From: an uncultured Poribacteria bacterium
Lineage (GTDB): Bacteria; Poribacteria; WGA-4E; WGA-3G
DNA length: 64,000 nt
NCBI GenBank assembly: GCA_951813545.1
Contig: OX638352.1
Location: forward strand, 5,055,966 to 5,119,965
Reading direction: 5' to 3'
Shown: one piece after another, positions 44,089-52,985 of the stretch
Layout of the letters: each line of letters begins with the position of its first letter
Position numbering within the stretch: the first letter of the stretch is position 1
Notes under the pieces: generated by a model
The model's database searches: none
The model's input: only the letters and a program-made list of their open reading frames with translations
Told to the model about the DNA's origin: nothing
Position numbers and translations under genes: made by a program

Positions 44089-44769
44089 ATGCATCTTGAT
44101 TTTCAAAACGTGCTGGATCTGTCTTACGTAGTTGACGAGAATAGCCCACGCGAACTGCCAATTGATCCTGCCAAAATTTATGACCAAGCGACATTGGAAA
44201 AAGATGGCTACTTTGAAAGCCGCGTTGACATGTCGGGACACTACTCTACGCACATGGATGCCCCCTGTTTAATGTACCCTGGTGGAGCAACTATCGCCGA
44301 AATTCCGAAGGAGAAACTGACCGGACCCGCTGTGTTGATGGACTTCTCCGCGATCAAAAAACCGAACGATGCGGTGACTGCAGAGGATATTAAGGCATGG
44401 ATAGCCGAAAATGGCGAGATTCCAGAAGGCAGCATCGTCTTTATGCGGACAGGGATGGACAGATTCGTCTATCAGGACAACTTTAACCGAGAGTGGATCG
44501 GTTTCAGTGAAGACGCTGCCGAATTCCTCGTCGAAAAAGGCATAAAGGTTATCGGGACAGATGCATGTAGCATTGACTCGGTTGCAGGACATCCACCACA
44601 ACATGACGGCTTACCCCCTGCGCACCTCGTTTTTCTTGGAGCTGGTATCCCGCATGTTGAAGATCTGTGTAATTTAAGTCAACTACCGACGCATTTCTAT
44701 GTCGTAATTGCGCCGTTAAAATTGGCACAGAGTTCCGGGGCACCGACACGTGTGTTCGCGTTTGTATAG
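44089..44769 (+). CDS. Cyclase-family (kynurenine formamidase-like) hydrolase
   Basis: This 226-residue metal hydrolase of the cyclase/KynB family cleaves amides or lactones. The motif HYSTHMDAP includes H51, H55 and D57, metal ligands of the HxxTHxDxPxH signature; the family's last histidine is leucine here (PCLM). The later VIGTDACSID and AGHPPQHDGLPPAHLVFLG also match. The last-His loss could alter metal binding, so activity is uncertain. It has a good GGAAGGAG site and a promoter. The following tRNA-nucleotidyltransferase gene starts within 70 bases. Confidence 0.85.
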   Translation: MHLDFQNVLDLSYVVDENSPRELPIDPAKIYDQATLEKDGYFESRVDMSGHYSTHMDAPCLMYPGGATIAEIPKEKLTGPAVLMDFSAIKKPNDAVTAEDIKAWIAENGEIPEGSIVFMRTGMDRFVYQDNFNREWIGFSEDAAEFLVEKGIKVIGTDACSIDSVAGHPPQHDGLPPAHLVFLGAGIPHVEDLCNLSQLPTHFYVVIAPLKLAQSSGAPTRVFAFV

Positions 44770-44837
44770 GAAACTTGGAACTAAACTTCTCCTTCAGACG
44801 AGACTACAACACGGCGATCTCATTTAACTCCAAAAAG

Positions 44838-46274
44838 ATGATATCTAATATTCCTAAACCGATCTTAGACTTGTTACATGAAATCGGTGAAGTGGGTGGA
44901 GAGGGAACCTACCTTGTTGGCGGATTCGTTCGCGACCTTCTATTGCAACGACCGAGTCTCGATATTGACATCGTTGTAGAGGGAGATGCAATCCGGGTTG
45001 CAAATGCGATGTGTGACCGATGGAAAGGGACATTAGAAGTGCATCCGCAATTCGGCACAGCAACTGTCACACCCGAAAATGTCAACCTTCCGAAAGTGGA
45101 CTTCGTGACGGCACGCAGTGAAACTTATCAAGAGGCAGGCACGTTACCTATAGTGCAAAGCGGGACGATTACGGACGATCTGCACCGACGGGATTTCTCG
45201 ATTAATGCCTTAGCAATGCACTTAGATACGCGTGCCTTCGGTGATATTGTTGATAAGACCGGCGGATTGGAAGACCTTAAGGCAGGTATCATCCGGGTCC
45301 TTCACAAGCAGAGCTTCATAGACGATCCAACGCGTATTTTTCGTGCTGCCCGGTATGCCGGACGCTACGGTTTTCGTATCGCTGAAACCGACACAGTTCT
45401 GATTCAGAAAGCACTGCCAGTATTATCACAACTCAGCGGAGAACGGATACGGAACGAAATTGACAGGTTACTCTTTGAGGAGAATGCACCAGAGATTGTA
45501 GAATATCTTACACAACTCGACGTATGGAAAACCATCTCTGAAGGGTGGAACATATCAGCGTTTGCATGCGATTTTAAGAAGGCAGAACAAGCAATAAACT
45601 GGGCATCAGTGCATCTTTCGGGTGAAGAATTCCAGCCTGAACTCGTGCCCTGGATAGCACTCTTGGGAACTGGAACGCCAATATATCAGATCGAGGCACT
45701 CAGTTTTAGACTCGTATTGGAGCATCAACTCCAACGACTGGTCAGCCGAGCACAAGCGTTGCGACATCAGGTATCGCTCGAAAAAGTGACACAGGCTGCC
45801 TTTTTGAAACTCGGAATCCCATTAGCGGAGAACGCGTCTATAGAATACCAAAACGGAAAGTGGTGCATTGTTGATACGAACAACACGGCAACCTATGTAT
45901 GCGGAGATGGGAATCTTTATAGGGTACAAACGCCGTTTACTGCCTACAAACAGCTGGAACAAACACTTGTACCTTTGAAGGAAACAGCGAAACCGAGCGA
46001 AATCTACCAATTGCTAAAACCTTATCCGACTGAGGCATTGGCACTCGGCTGTGTAAATACAGCATTGCCCAAGTGGAAACGGGAAAAAATAAAAGACTAC
46101 CTTCTTGTGCTGCGAAAGATTAAACCCTTTATCACAGGAAAAGACTTGATTGCCTTTGGGGAAAAACCGAACAGGAATTTTGAAACCCGACTTTGGAAAT
46201 TGTTTGCCGCACAATTAGACGGAAAAATAAACAAAAAAGAGGAGGCATATTCCCGCTTACGGACTTTTGTATAG
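44838..46274 (+). CDS. tRNA nucleotidyltransferase / poly(A) polymerase
   Basis: This is a class-II nucleotidyltransferase of 478 residues. It adds CCA (or only A or CC) to tRNA 3' ends. Motifs visible are LVGGFVRDLLL, the catalytic DIDIVVEG, RRDFSINALAMHLD and DDPTRIFRAARYAGRYGF with ERIRNEIDRLL. No HD domain was recognised. An in-frame TTG at 44775 would lengthen the N-terminus by 21 residues; the ATG at 44838 aligns better with the family but has no clear ribosome site, so the start is uncertain. It lies downstream of the cyclase and 34 bases before the M50 protease. Confidence 0.9.
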   Translation: MISNIPKPILDLLHEIGEVGGEGTYLVGGFVRDLLLQRPSLDIDIVVEGDAIRVANAMCDRWKGTLEVHPQFGTATVTPENVNLPKVDFVTARSETYQEAGTLPIVQSGTITDDLHRRDFSINALAMHLDTRAFGDIVDKTGGLEDLKAGIIRVLHKQSFIDDPTRIFRAARYAGRYGFRIAETDTVLIQKALPVLSQLSGERIRNEIDRLLFEENAPEIVEYLTQLDVWKTISEGWNISAFACDFKKAEQAINWASVHLSGEEFQPELVPWIALLGTGTPIYQIEALSFRLVLEHQLQRLVSRAQALRHQVSLEKVTQAAFLKLGIPLAENASIEYQNGKWCIVDTNNTATYVCGDGNLYRVQTPFTAYKQLEQTLVPLKETAKPSEIYQLLKPYPTEALALGCVNTALPKWKREKIKDYLLVLRKIKPFITGKDLIAFGEKPNRNFETRLWKLFAAQLDGKINKKEEAYSRLRTFV

Positions 46275-46308
46275 CAAGATTTGACTTGCAAGCGGTGCCA
46301 AATAGATA

Positions 46309-46992
46309 ATGCCTAATTTCGATCCTTTTGAATCAATTCTTGTAGTTACACAATTCATCATTCTGTTAACTTTTCATGAGTGGGGACACGCCAAATCGGC
46401 AAATATGTTAGGGGATTCGACGGCGCGCGATGAGGGACGAATGTCATTGAATCCGGGTGTACATATTGATATTTTTGGCACCCTGATCCTCCCGTTGCTT
46501 GGCACGATTTTCGGGGGTGGTTTCTTTGGCTGGGCAAAACCGGTGCCGGTCAACCCCTACAATCTCAAGAACCCGAGGCGAGACCTGATGCTGATCGCAG
46601 CGGCAGGACCTTTCATGAATATCGTTCTCACTTACGTAATTTTGGGAGTGCTCAGTATAGTATTGGAATTTACAGACTTTAATCCGCGTGAATCTCCACT
46701 GCATAATGAGATTAACAAACAATTAATTCGTATGGCATTGATTAGTGTGTTTCTCGCGGCATTCAATATGCTCCCACTTTTTCCGTTAGACGGTTTCAGT
46801 GTTTTGAGAGGCTTGCTCCCGAGAGAAGCAGCATTCCAATTTGAAAAACTGCGTCCGTATGGCATGCCGATTCTGATGTGCCTTATCTTTCTGCCGGGTA
46901 TCTTCGGTATACCAAACATTGTATTCAATTTCCTTGGCAATGTCAGTTACGGCACGCTCAATCTGATAGCAAAAATCGTGGGTCTACGATAG
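46309..46992 (+). CDS. Site-2 protease family (M50) membrane peptidase
   Basis: This 227-residue intramembrane zinc metalloprotease has the HExxH motif as TFHEWGHAK (H23, E24, H27) in its first helix and the third-ligand segment LPLFPLDGFSVLRGL in a late one. It lacks the PDZ domain of RseP and resembles the short M50B type. Four to six membrane helices are predicted. It follows the CCA enzyme closely and precedes scpA by 132 bases; the role in regulated proteolysis is inferred. Confidence 0.9.
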   Translation: MPNFDPFESILVVTQFIILLTFHEWGHAKSANMLGDSTARDEGRMSLNPGVHIDIFGTLILPLLGTIFGGGFFGWAKPVPVNPYNLKNPRRDLMLIAAAGPFMNIVLTYVILGVLSIVLEFTDFNPRESPLHNEINKQLIRMALISVFLAAFNMLPLFPLDGFSVLRGLLPREAAFQFEKLRPYGMPILMCLIFLPGIFGIPNIVFNFLGNVSYGTLNLIAKIVGLR

Positions 46993-47124
46993 ACAAAATT
47001 ACCTTTTATCCTAAAAAAAGACAATTCTGATAACACATGAATCATAGTCTCTAATGCAAGACCAAACTCAGGACCGCATGTCCAGAAATACAACAGAGAC
47101 GATGCTGGCTAAAAAAAGATAAAA

Positions 47125-47955
47125 ATGCTAACTGAAACGACTCCAACTCCTGACACTACAGTCCCGATGTACTCCGTGAAATTAGATGGGTTTGAGGGAC
47201 CATTAGATCTGCTCCTCCATCTGATTCAGAAAGAGGAGATGGATATCTACGATATTCAAATTGCGCAAATCACTGATCGGTACCTGGAGTATGTCAATTT
47301 AATGGAGCAGTTGGATCTTGATGTAGCATCCGAATTTTTGGTGATGGCTGCGACACTTCTGCATATTAAATCGCAGAGCATTCTTCCACAACTCACACCA
47401 AACGCTGAACATTCAATCGGTGACCAAGAGCAACTTGTTAAACAACTCTTGGAGTACAAACAGTTCAAAGAGGCCGCCCAGGTCTTGGATGTTTACGCCG
47501 AGCAACAGACATGGATCTACAGTAGAAGCCCTGAACTGCATGCCGATTTAGATGGCACGCGTGAATTCGAGATTAAAGCGACACTGTTTGATTTGCTTAC
47601 CGCTTTCAAAACTATAAATGACCGAGTTGCTGAGGTAGACCCCGAAGAACTGTATGAGACAGTCGAAGAAGAAACAATCACCGTTGAAGACAAAATTGCC
47701 TTCATAGAGAGGCAATTGGAGGTCGTAGACCAACTCTTATTCGACGAACTGTTCCCGCTATCTGCCAGCAAATCGGATTGGATTGTTACATTTCTCGCCA
47801 TTTTAGAACTTATTCGGATAGGGAAAATCGTCACTGTTCAAACTGACCACTTCGAGAGCATTTATATCGTTAAACAGGAAGACCAAGAGCCTGATCTCGA
47901 GATCGCGCCGCCTCCGGCCGTAGAAAACCCTCGTTCCGAAGAACGAGACTATTAG
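47125..47955 (+). CDS. scpA: Segregation and condensation protein A
   Basis: This 276-residue kleisin is part of the bacterial Smc-ScpAB condensin. It begins YSVKLDGFEGPLDLLLHLIQK, a signature of ScpA, then MDIYDIQIAQITDRYLEY and SEFLVMAATLLHIKSQSILP. The C-terminal winged helix is present (FLAILELIRIGKIVTVQ). No ribosome site is obvious before the ATG at 47125. scpB follows immediately. Confidence 0.95.
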   Translation: MLTETTPTPDTTVPMYSVKLDGFEGPLDLLLHLIQKEEMDIYDIQIAQITDRYLEYVNLMEQLDLDVASEFLVMAATLLHIKSQSILPQLTPNAEHSIGDQEQLVKQLLEYKQFKEAAQVLDVYAEQQTWIYSRSPELHADLDGTREFEIKATLFDLLTAFKTINDRVAEVDPEELYETVEEETITVEDKIAFIERQLEVVDQLLFDELFPLSASKSDWIVTFLAILELIRIGKIVTVQTDHFESIYIVKQEDQEPDLEIAPPPAVENPRSEERDY

Positions 47956-47966
47956 GAACTTTGTTT

Positions 47967-48608
47967 ATGGATTCTGAATATGTTACCGCTGTCGATCCGA
48001 TAGAGGAACCGGACCCAATATCGATGCCAAAACCTAAATCAATTTTGGAAGCGATTCTGTTCGCCGCGAGCGAACCGATTTCGGTGGAACAGTTTCAAGC
48101 AGTGCTGCCGGAATTAGACAAGCGCGCTATCCGGAGAGAACTTGATGAACTGCGCCAAGACTATCAAGAAATGAGACGCAGTTTTCGCCTCGTTGAAATA
48201 GCAAATGGCTACCAAATTTGCACGTGTCCACAATACGCAGAGTGGATTCAGAAGTTTTATACTCGACAGGTCCGCGTCACGCTGTCCCCTTCTGCCTTAG
48301 AGACACTAGCGATTGTTGCCTACAAGCAACCTATTACACGTGCCGATGTCGCAGCACTCCGCGGTGTAAATAGCGATAGCGTCCTGAATTCACTCCTTGA
48401 AAAAGGGCTCGTTCGTATTGCTGGCAGAAAAGCGGGCCGTTCACTGCTCTTCTCAACCACAGACGAATTTCTCCAACAATTCGGATTGAAGGATGCTTCC
48501 GAATTGCCTTCACTCGATGAGATCGACGAACTCCTTAATACACCTAACGGGAGTGAATCCCTTGAAAACCTACTTCCTGACATCATGGAGGAGGGTGCTG
48601 AGCAATGA
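47967..48608 (+). CDS. scpB: Segregation and condensation protein B
   Basis: This 213-residue partner of ScpA has the paired winged-helix domains of ScpB: LEAILFAASEPISVEQFQAVLP, then ALETLAIVAYKQPITRADVAALRG and a last RSLLFSTTDEFLQQFGL. The ATG at 47967 has AGGAAC upstream; a TTG at 47961 is the alternative. It ends in an ATGA overlap with thrC, so the three genes form one unit. Confidence 0.95.
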   Translation: MDSEYVTAVDPIEEPDPISMPKPKSILEAILFAASEPISVEQFQAVLPELDKRAIRRELDELRQDYQEMRRSFRLVEIANGYQICTCPQYAEWIQKFYTRQVRVTLSPSALETLAIVAYKQPITRADVAALRGVNSDSVLNSLLEKGLVRIAGRKAGRSLLFSTTDEFLQQFGLKDASELPSLDEIDELLNTPNGSESLENLLPDIMEEGAEQ

Positions 48609-49933
48609 ATTACGATGCATGGTTCCAGTGCAGTGAAGGATGTGATGAAACCTATCCACTCACTGAAATTATCTATCGGTGCAGAAATTGCGATGGGTTG
48701 TTAGAAGTTCAACACGACATGGACGTACTGAAACAGCGCAGCGCTGCTGATTGGAAATCCCTCTTTGAGAAACGCTATAGGCGTACGCAATACCCTTATG
48801 GTAGTGGTGTCTGGGGAAAAAAGGAACTCGTCTGCCCAAACATTGATGATGATAATATCATCTCTATGTATGAGGGGGGGACCAATTTGTTCTGGGCAGA
48901 ACGCTTCGGTGAACAACTTGGCTTACACGACCTGTGGATCAAGCAGTGCGGTAACAGCCACACCGGTTCCTTTAAAGACCTCGGGATGACCGTCCTTGTC
49001 TCAATGGTTAGACAGATTATCGCTGAATCTGGAGACATCCGTGCCGTTATGTGCGCTTCTACCGGCGATACCTCTGCCGCTCTGGCTGCTTATGCATCTG
49101 CAGCCGGTATACCCGCAATTATCCTCTTGCCGAAAGCGAAAGTTACGCGTGAACAACTCATTCAACCTATCGCCAACGGCGCACTGACGCTTTCCCTTGA
49201 AACGGATTTTGATGGATGTATGGAGATCATCCAAAAACTTGCTGGGCGGAAAGATTTCTATCTCGCTAACTCGATTAATTCCCTCCGCATTGAAGGACAG
49301 AAAACAATAAGTATTGAGATCGTACAGCAATTTAACTGGGAAATCCCTGACTGGATAATTATTCCTGGTGGTAACCTCGGCAACGTCTCTGCACTCGGGC
49401 TCGGTTTTTTAATGATGTACGATCTCGGTATCATTGACAAACTTCCGCGCATCGCTTGCGCGCAAGCCGAACGTGCGAATCCGCTCTACCGGAGTTATCA
49501 AACAAGGTTCACAGAGTTCAGCGCGATCACGGCACAATCGACACAAGCGACAGCAATTCAGATCGGAAACCCCGTTTCGGTGCATCGCGCCATCCGAACC
49601 TTGAAACGATTTGACGGTATTGTCGACCAAGCGACAGAAGCAGAACTGGCAGATGCTGCAGCAAGAGCGGATCGAACAGGGTTGTTCAATTGCCCACACA
49701 CCGGCGTGGCGTTGGCAGTGCTGATAAAAATGGTGGCGCGTAAGCAGATTCTTCCAGATCATAGGGTCATTGTTATCTCCACAGCAACTGGTCTCAAATT
49801 CCCAGATTTTAAGGTGGCATATCACAACGTCGCTCCCGGCGAACCCGCCCCTCGCTACCTAAATGCCCCGATTGAATTGGAAGCAGATTATGAAGGTGTC
49901 CTGAGACAGATTTCCGCGCATCTCGACGCATAA
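48605..49933 (+). CDS. thrC: Threonine synthase
   Basis: This 442-residue PLP enzyme converts O-phosphohomoserine to threonine. The PLP lysine is K124 in SHTGSFKDLGM. Early cysteines (CSEGCDETYPLTEIIYRCRNC) suggest a zinc-ribbon-like N-terminal segment seen in some relatives. The ASTGDTSAALAAYASAAG and IPGGNLGNVSALGLG loops bind phosphate. The start overlaps the scpB stop by four bases. Cysteate synthase is a less likely alternative in this family. Confidence 0.92.
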   Translation: MNYDAWFQCSEGCDETYPLTEIIYRCRNCDGLLEVQHDMDVLKQRSAADWKSLFEKRYRRTQYPYGSGVWGKKELVCPNIDDDNIISMYEGGTNLFWAERFGEQLGLHDLWIKQCGNSHTGSFKDLGMTVLVSMVRQIIAESGDIRAVMCASTGDTSAALAAYASAAGIPAIILLPKAKVTREQLIQPIANGALTLSLETDFDGCMEIIQKLAGRKDFYLANSINSLRIEGQKTISIEIVQQFNWEIPDWIIIPGGNLGNVSALGLGFLMMYDLGIIDKLPRIACAQAERANPLYRSYQTRFTEFSAITAQSTQATAIQIGNPVSVHRAIRTLKRFDGIVDQATEAELADAAARADRTGLFNCPHTGVALAVLIKMVARKQILPDHRVIVISTATGLKFPDFKVAYHNVAPGEPAPRYLNAPIELEADYEGVLRQISAHLDA

Positions 49934-50048
49934 CATTCTTTTTACGGTAGGGGCGAACTGTCCTTGTAATTCTCCTCATGGCAAGAAAACCTCCTGATTG
50001 CGATTCCCGTAAGCATCGGCTGAATTGTCCCATGGAAATCAATTTTAG

Positions 50049-50077
50049 TTGTAAATTCTTAATGAATATGCTATACT
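50049..50077 (+). promoter_or_regulatory. Promoter of the DUF262/HNH pair
   Basis: TTGTAA (50049-50054) and TATACT (50072-50077) are 17 bases apart, leaving a short leader before the ATG at 50114. Confidence 0.65.
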
Positions 50078-50113
50078 ATGAGCGTGGTTAATCATACTAG
50101 GGAGGGGTGCGAT

Positions 50114-51355
50114 ATGACCAACGAAGATTTAGCAATTGTTCCAATTGTCAGGGAAGCGACTCGATCGCAAAGCGAGGCTGTCCAATCCATTATTGTTCGC
50201 TATGATAACGACCAGTTAGTCATCCCGGACTACCAGCGCGACGCGGAACAATGGAACCATCGAAAAGAATCGCTATTCATTGAATCGCTGCTGAATAACC
50301 TGACGACCCCAGCGTTTTTCTTCTCAGAGGATCCTGATACCGAAATCATTGAAGTAGTTGATGGACAACAACGGTTAAGCACAATCCTGAAGTATGCCAA
50401 AGACGAATTTAATTTGATGGCAAGTGGAACTATTAATTACTTTGCCCCACAAAGTAAGCACTATAGTGGGAAGAAGTTTTCAGAACTTCCAAAAAAACTT
50501 CAAAACGTTTTCAACCTTTATCCACTCACTCTCATCTTTCTTCCGCCTAGCCTGACGCTTTCAACAAAACTTGAAATATTTCGACGTATCAATGAAGGCG
50601 GAACACCTTTAACTGCTCAGGACATTCGGCTTTCGTATTACAGTGAATCCAAGTGTGTTTATTTTCTACGCCTTGCAGGAATTTATGCAGAAACCTCCTC
50701 TGCAGATCGGATGATACAAGCAGCAGTTAAAATGGGTGTAGACAACCCTTGGGGAAAATATCCTGACACGTGGATACTTTGGAAAGACTGGTGGGAAGGT
50801 AAAGAACGTGCAAAGGGTCAGACTCCGTCGGCGATGGTCCTTTGGTACCTCGTGTTTCTGCACAGAAAAAAACTGAGCCAACTTACTGATTCTTCAAATT
50901 TAACAAAGACACTTCAGTTAGGATTTCACGGTTCTACAGAGGAAGCCCTTGACATATATTGTGCCCATTTGAAATTTACTGATGTAGATGGTGGTCCCGC
51001 AGTCTTTCCTACCTACGGAAACGGGCTTGAAGATGAGTTCCAAAACTTTGTTAAGTGGATAGATGCCATTCTCCGGCGTGGACTTCCCGGTGTCAGTGTA
51101 GACAAATATAAGCAAATGGCACTATTGATCGGTGCTGCAGTTGAATTGGAGATAGATCCAGATCAACTAAGCCATGATGCATGGGACGCGATTGCCTATT
51201 TTATTCAAACACCCCGTCTGGCAGGTGAAAAATGGCTCACAGAAGAAAACGGGTACCCAGAGCCGAGAGGACGCTGGAAAGGCACACGAGGTCAGGAAAG
51301 CCAATGTGAAATGGCAAAACTCCTTTTATCAAGAATTGTGAAAGAACATCCGTGA
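50114..51355 (+). CDS. DUF262-domain protein (GmrS-like half)
   Basis: This 413-residue protein has the ParB/sulfiredoxin-like DUF262 fold used by GmrSD-type modification-dependent endonucleases. The LVIPDYQRDAEQW segment (36-48) and EVVDGQQRLSTIL (80-92) contain the PxYQR and DGQQR signatures that act as the nucleotide-hydrolysing site. The rest is helical. A GGGAGGGG ribosome site supports the ATG at 50114. The next gene, an HNH nuclease, overlaps it by four bases, so the two probably form a split GmrSD. Defence against modified DNA is inferred. Confidence 0.87.
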   Translation: MTNEDLAIVPIVREATRSQSEAVQSIIVRYDNDQLVIPDYQRDAEQWNHRKESLFIESLLNNLTTPAFFFSEDPDTEIIEVVDGQQRLSTILKYAKDEFNLMASGTINYFAPQSKHYSGKKFSELPKKLQNVFNLYPLTLIFLPPSLTLSTKLEIFRRINEGGTPLTAQDIRLSYYSESKCVYFLRLAGIYAETSSADRMIQAAVKMGVDNPWGKYPDTWILWKDWWEGKERAKGQTPSAMVLWYLVFLHRKKLSQLTDSSNLTKTLQLGFHGSTEEALDIYCAHLKFTDVDGGPAVFPTYGNGLEDEFQNFVKWIDAILRRGLPGVSVDKYKQMALLIGAAVELEIDPDQLSHDAWDAIAYFIQTPRLAGEKWLTEENGYPEPRGRWKGTRGQESQCEMAKLLLSRIVKEHP

Positions 51356-51624
51356 GCTCACTACCACCGAATTTACCTCCATGTGACCCACAGGCGCGTA
51401 ATTTTCCATCAATGTGGAAACAATCCTATTTCCGTAGAAACTATGACAGTGGTCGTGATGGATATGTTTGTCCAGACTGCAAGGAAATTTTCTCAGGGCC
51501 ATCAGGTTTTGGGCAACTCGAAGCCGATCATATAATTCCTTACTCGCTAGGCGGATTAACCGTATGGGAAAATTTGACTTTACGTTGTAAACCCTGTAAC
51601 GTGGCGAAGGGTAATAGGATGTAG
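51352..51624 (+). CDS. HNH endonuclease partner
   Basis: This 90-residue HNH nuclease has the complete zinc-HNH motif: C40-x-x-C43 (YVCPDCKEI), D59-H60 (LEADHIIP), N74 (WENLTLRC) and C79-x-x-C82 (CKPCN). It begins with GTG overlapping the upstream TGA and lacks any other domain. It is the probable nuclease partner of the DUF262 protein in a split GmrSD-like system. Confidence 0.9.
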   Translation: MSSLPPNLPPCDPQARNFPSMWKQSYFRRNYDSGRDGYVCPDCKEIFSGPSGFGQLEADHIIPYSLGGLTVWENLTLRCKPCNVAKGNRM

Positions 51625-51648
51625 CACCTTTGCAGACATTTCAGCGAT

Positions 51649-51678
51649 TTGCAATAAATGTAGAAAATATGGTATGAT
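51649..51678 (+). promoter_or_regulatory. Promoter of xylA
   Basis: TTGCAA (51649-51654) and TATGAT (51673-51678) are 18 bases apart, 36 bases before the ATG. Confidence 0.6.
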
Positions 51679-51714
51679 TTAAAATATCAATAAACAAACA
51701 ATAGGAGTGAATGA

Positions 51715-52884
51715 ATGTCAGAACAGTATCAGCCTAAGCCTGAACATAAATTTACCTTTGGATTGTGGACCGTCGGTAACCCAGGACGTGATCCATTTGG
51801 TGATGTTGTCAGGCCTCCCTTGAAACCAACCTACACTGTCGAGAAATTAAGCGAACTGGGTGCTTACGGAGTTAATTTACACGATAACGACTTGGTCCCC
51901 TTTGATGCTTCAGCCATCGAACGTGATAAAATCGTCAGCGAATTCAAAAAGGCACTCGCTGATCATGACATGAAAGTGCCAATGGCAACAACGAATCTTT
52001 TTTACCATCCAGTTTTCAAAGATGGTGCGTTTACCGCTAACGATCCGAAGGTTCGAGCATTTGCGATTCAGAAAACATTGAACGCCATTGACCTCGGTGT
52101 GGAACTTGGCGCGACGGTTTATGTGTTTTGGGGTGGACGCGAAGGCGCGGAAGTTGATGCCTCTAAAAATGGTCCCGATACCGTCAAGTGGAACCGCGAG
52201 GCGATGAATTATTTCACGCACTATGTTAAAGACCAAGGGTATGATCTCCGATTTGCTCTTGAGGCGAAGCCGAATGAACCGCGCGGCGATATCTACCTAC
52301 CAACGACGGGCCACATGCTTCACTTTATCGAAACGCTTGATCATCCGGAAATGGTCGGTGTTAACCCCGAATTCGCCCACGAAACGATGGCAGGGTTAAA
52401 CTTTCTCCACGGGGTCGCACAGGCATACGAAGCAGGTAAACTTTTCCATATCGACCTCAACGATCAGAAGATGAGCCGTTTCGATCAGGACCTACGCTTC
52501 GGTTCCGAAAACATCAAAGGTGCGTTTTTCCTCGTTAAATTCCTTGAGGATACGAACTGGGATGGCAGCCGCCACTTTGATGCTCACGCGTATCGAACTG
52601 AAGATGAACAAGGGGTCTGGGACTTCGCGGCAGGGTGCATGCGGAGCTACCTGATTTTGAAGGACAAAGCACGCCGTTTCAACGAAGATGCGGAAATTCA
52701 AGGGATTCTCGCGGAGCTACAAGCACGTGATCCGGAACTTGAAGCGCTCATGGCAAACTATAACGCTGAGAGCGTCGGAAAACTGAGAAAGATAGACTTT
52801 GAACCGGACACGCTTGCACAAAAAGGACTCGGATACGAGAAATTGGATCAACTCACATTTGAAGTTTTGACGGGAGTCAGGTAA
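51715..52884 (+). CDS. xylA: Xylose isomerase
   Basis: This 389-residue enzyme matches class I (actinobacterial-length) xylose isomerases. The catalytic H56/D59 pair is in NLHDNDLVPF. Metal ligands are in LEAKPNEPRGD, GVNPEFAHETMAGLNF and LFHIDLNDQ, and VFWGGREGAEV forms the phosphate-free substrate wall. It has a good AATAGGAG site. Glucose isomerisation is an established side reaction of the family. cstA follows after 101 bases, but no xylulokinase is present. Confidence 0.95.
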   Translation: MSEQYQPKPEHKFTFGLWTVGNPGRDPFGDVVRPPLKPTYTVEKLSELGAYGVNLHDNDLVPFDASAIERDKIVSEFKKALADHDMKVPMATTNLFYHPVFKDGAFTANDPKVRAFAIQKTLNAIDLGVELGATVYVFWGGREGAEVDASKNGPDTVKWNREAMNYFTHYVKDQGYDLRFALEAKPNEPRGDIYLPTTGHMLHFIETLDHPEMVGVNPEFAHETMAGLNFLHGVAQAYEAGKLFHIDLNDQKMSRFDQDLRFGSENIKGAFFLVKFLEDTNWDGSRHFDAHAYRTEDEQGVWDFAAGCMRSYLILKDKARRFNEDAEIQGILAELQARDPELEALMANYNAESVGKLRKIDFEPDTLAQKGLGYEKLDQLTFEVLTGVR

Positions 52885-52950
52885 CCCAAGGCTTCTGTGC
52901 CGGTTCGGTTAGGAAACCGAACCTACCGGGTTTTGACGGGAGTCAGGTAA
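52864..52950. repeat. 21-bp direct repeat around a palindrome at the xylA stop
   Basis: GTTTTGACGGGAGTCAGGTAA occurs at 52864-52884 (last codons of xylA plus stop) and again at 52930-52950 (as one 21-bp pattern; key part GACGGGAGTCAGG). Between them lies a GGTTCGGTT-AGG-AAACCGAACC palindrome (about 52902-52922). The unit is 66 bases and duplicates the gene end into the spacer. Confidence 0.85.
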
Positions 52951-52985
52951 TCTAAGATTCCCTTGAGAAAGTTGGAGCATCGCCT

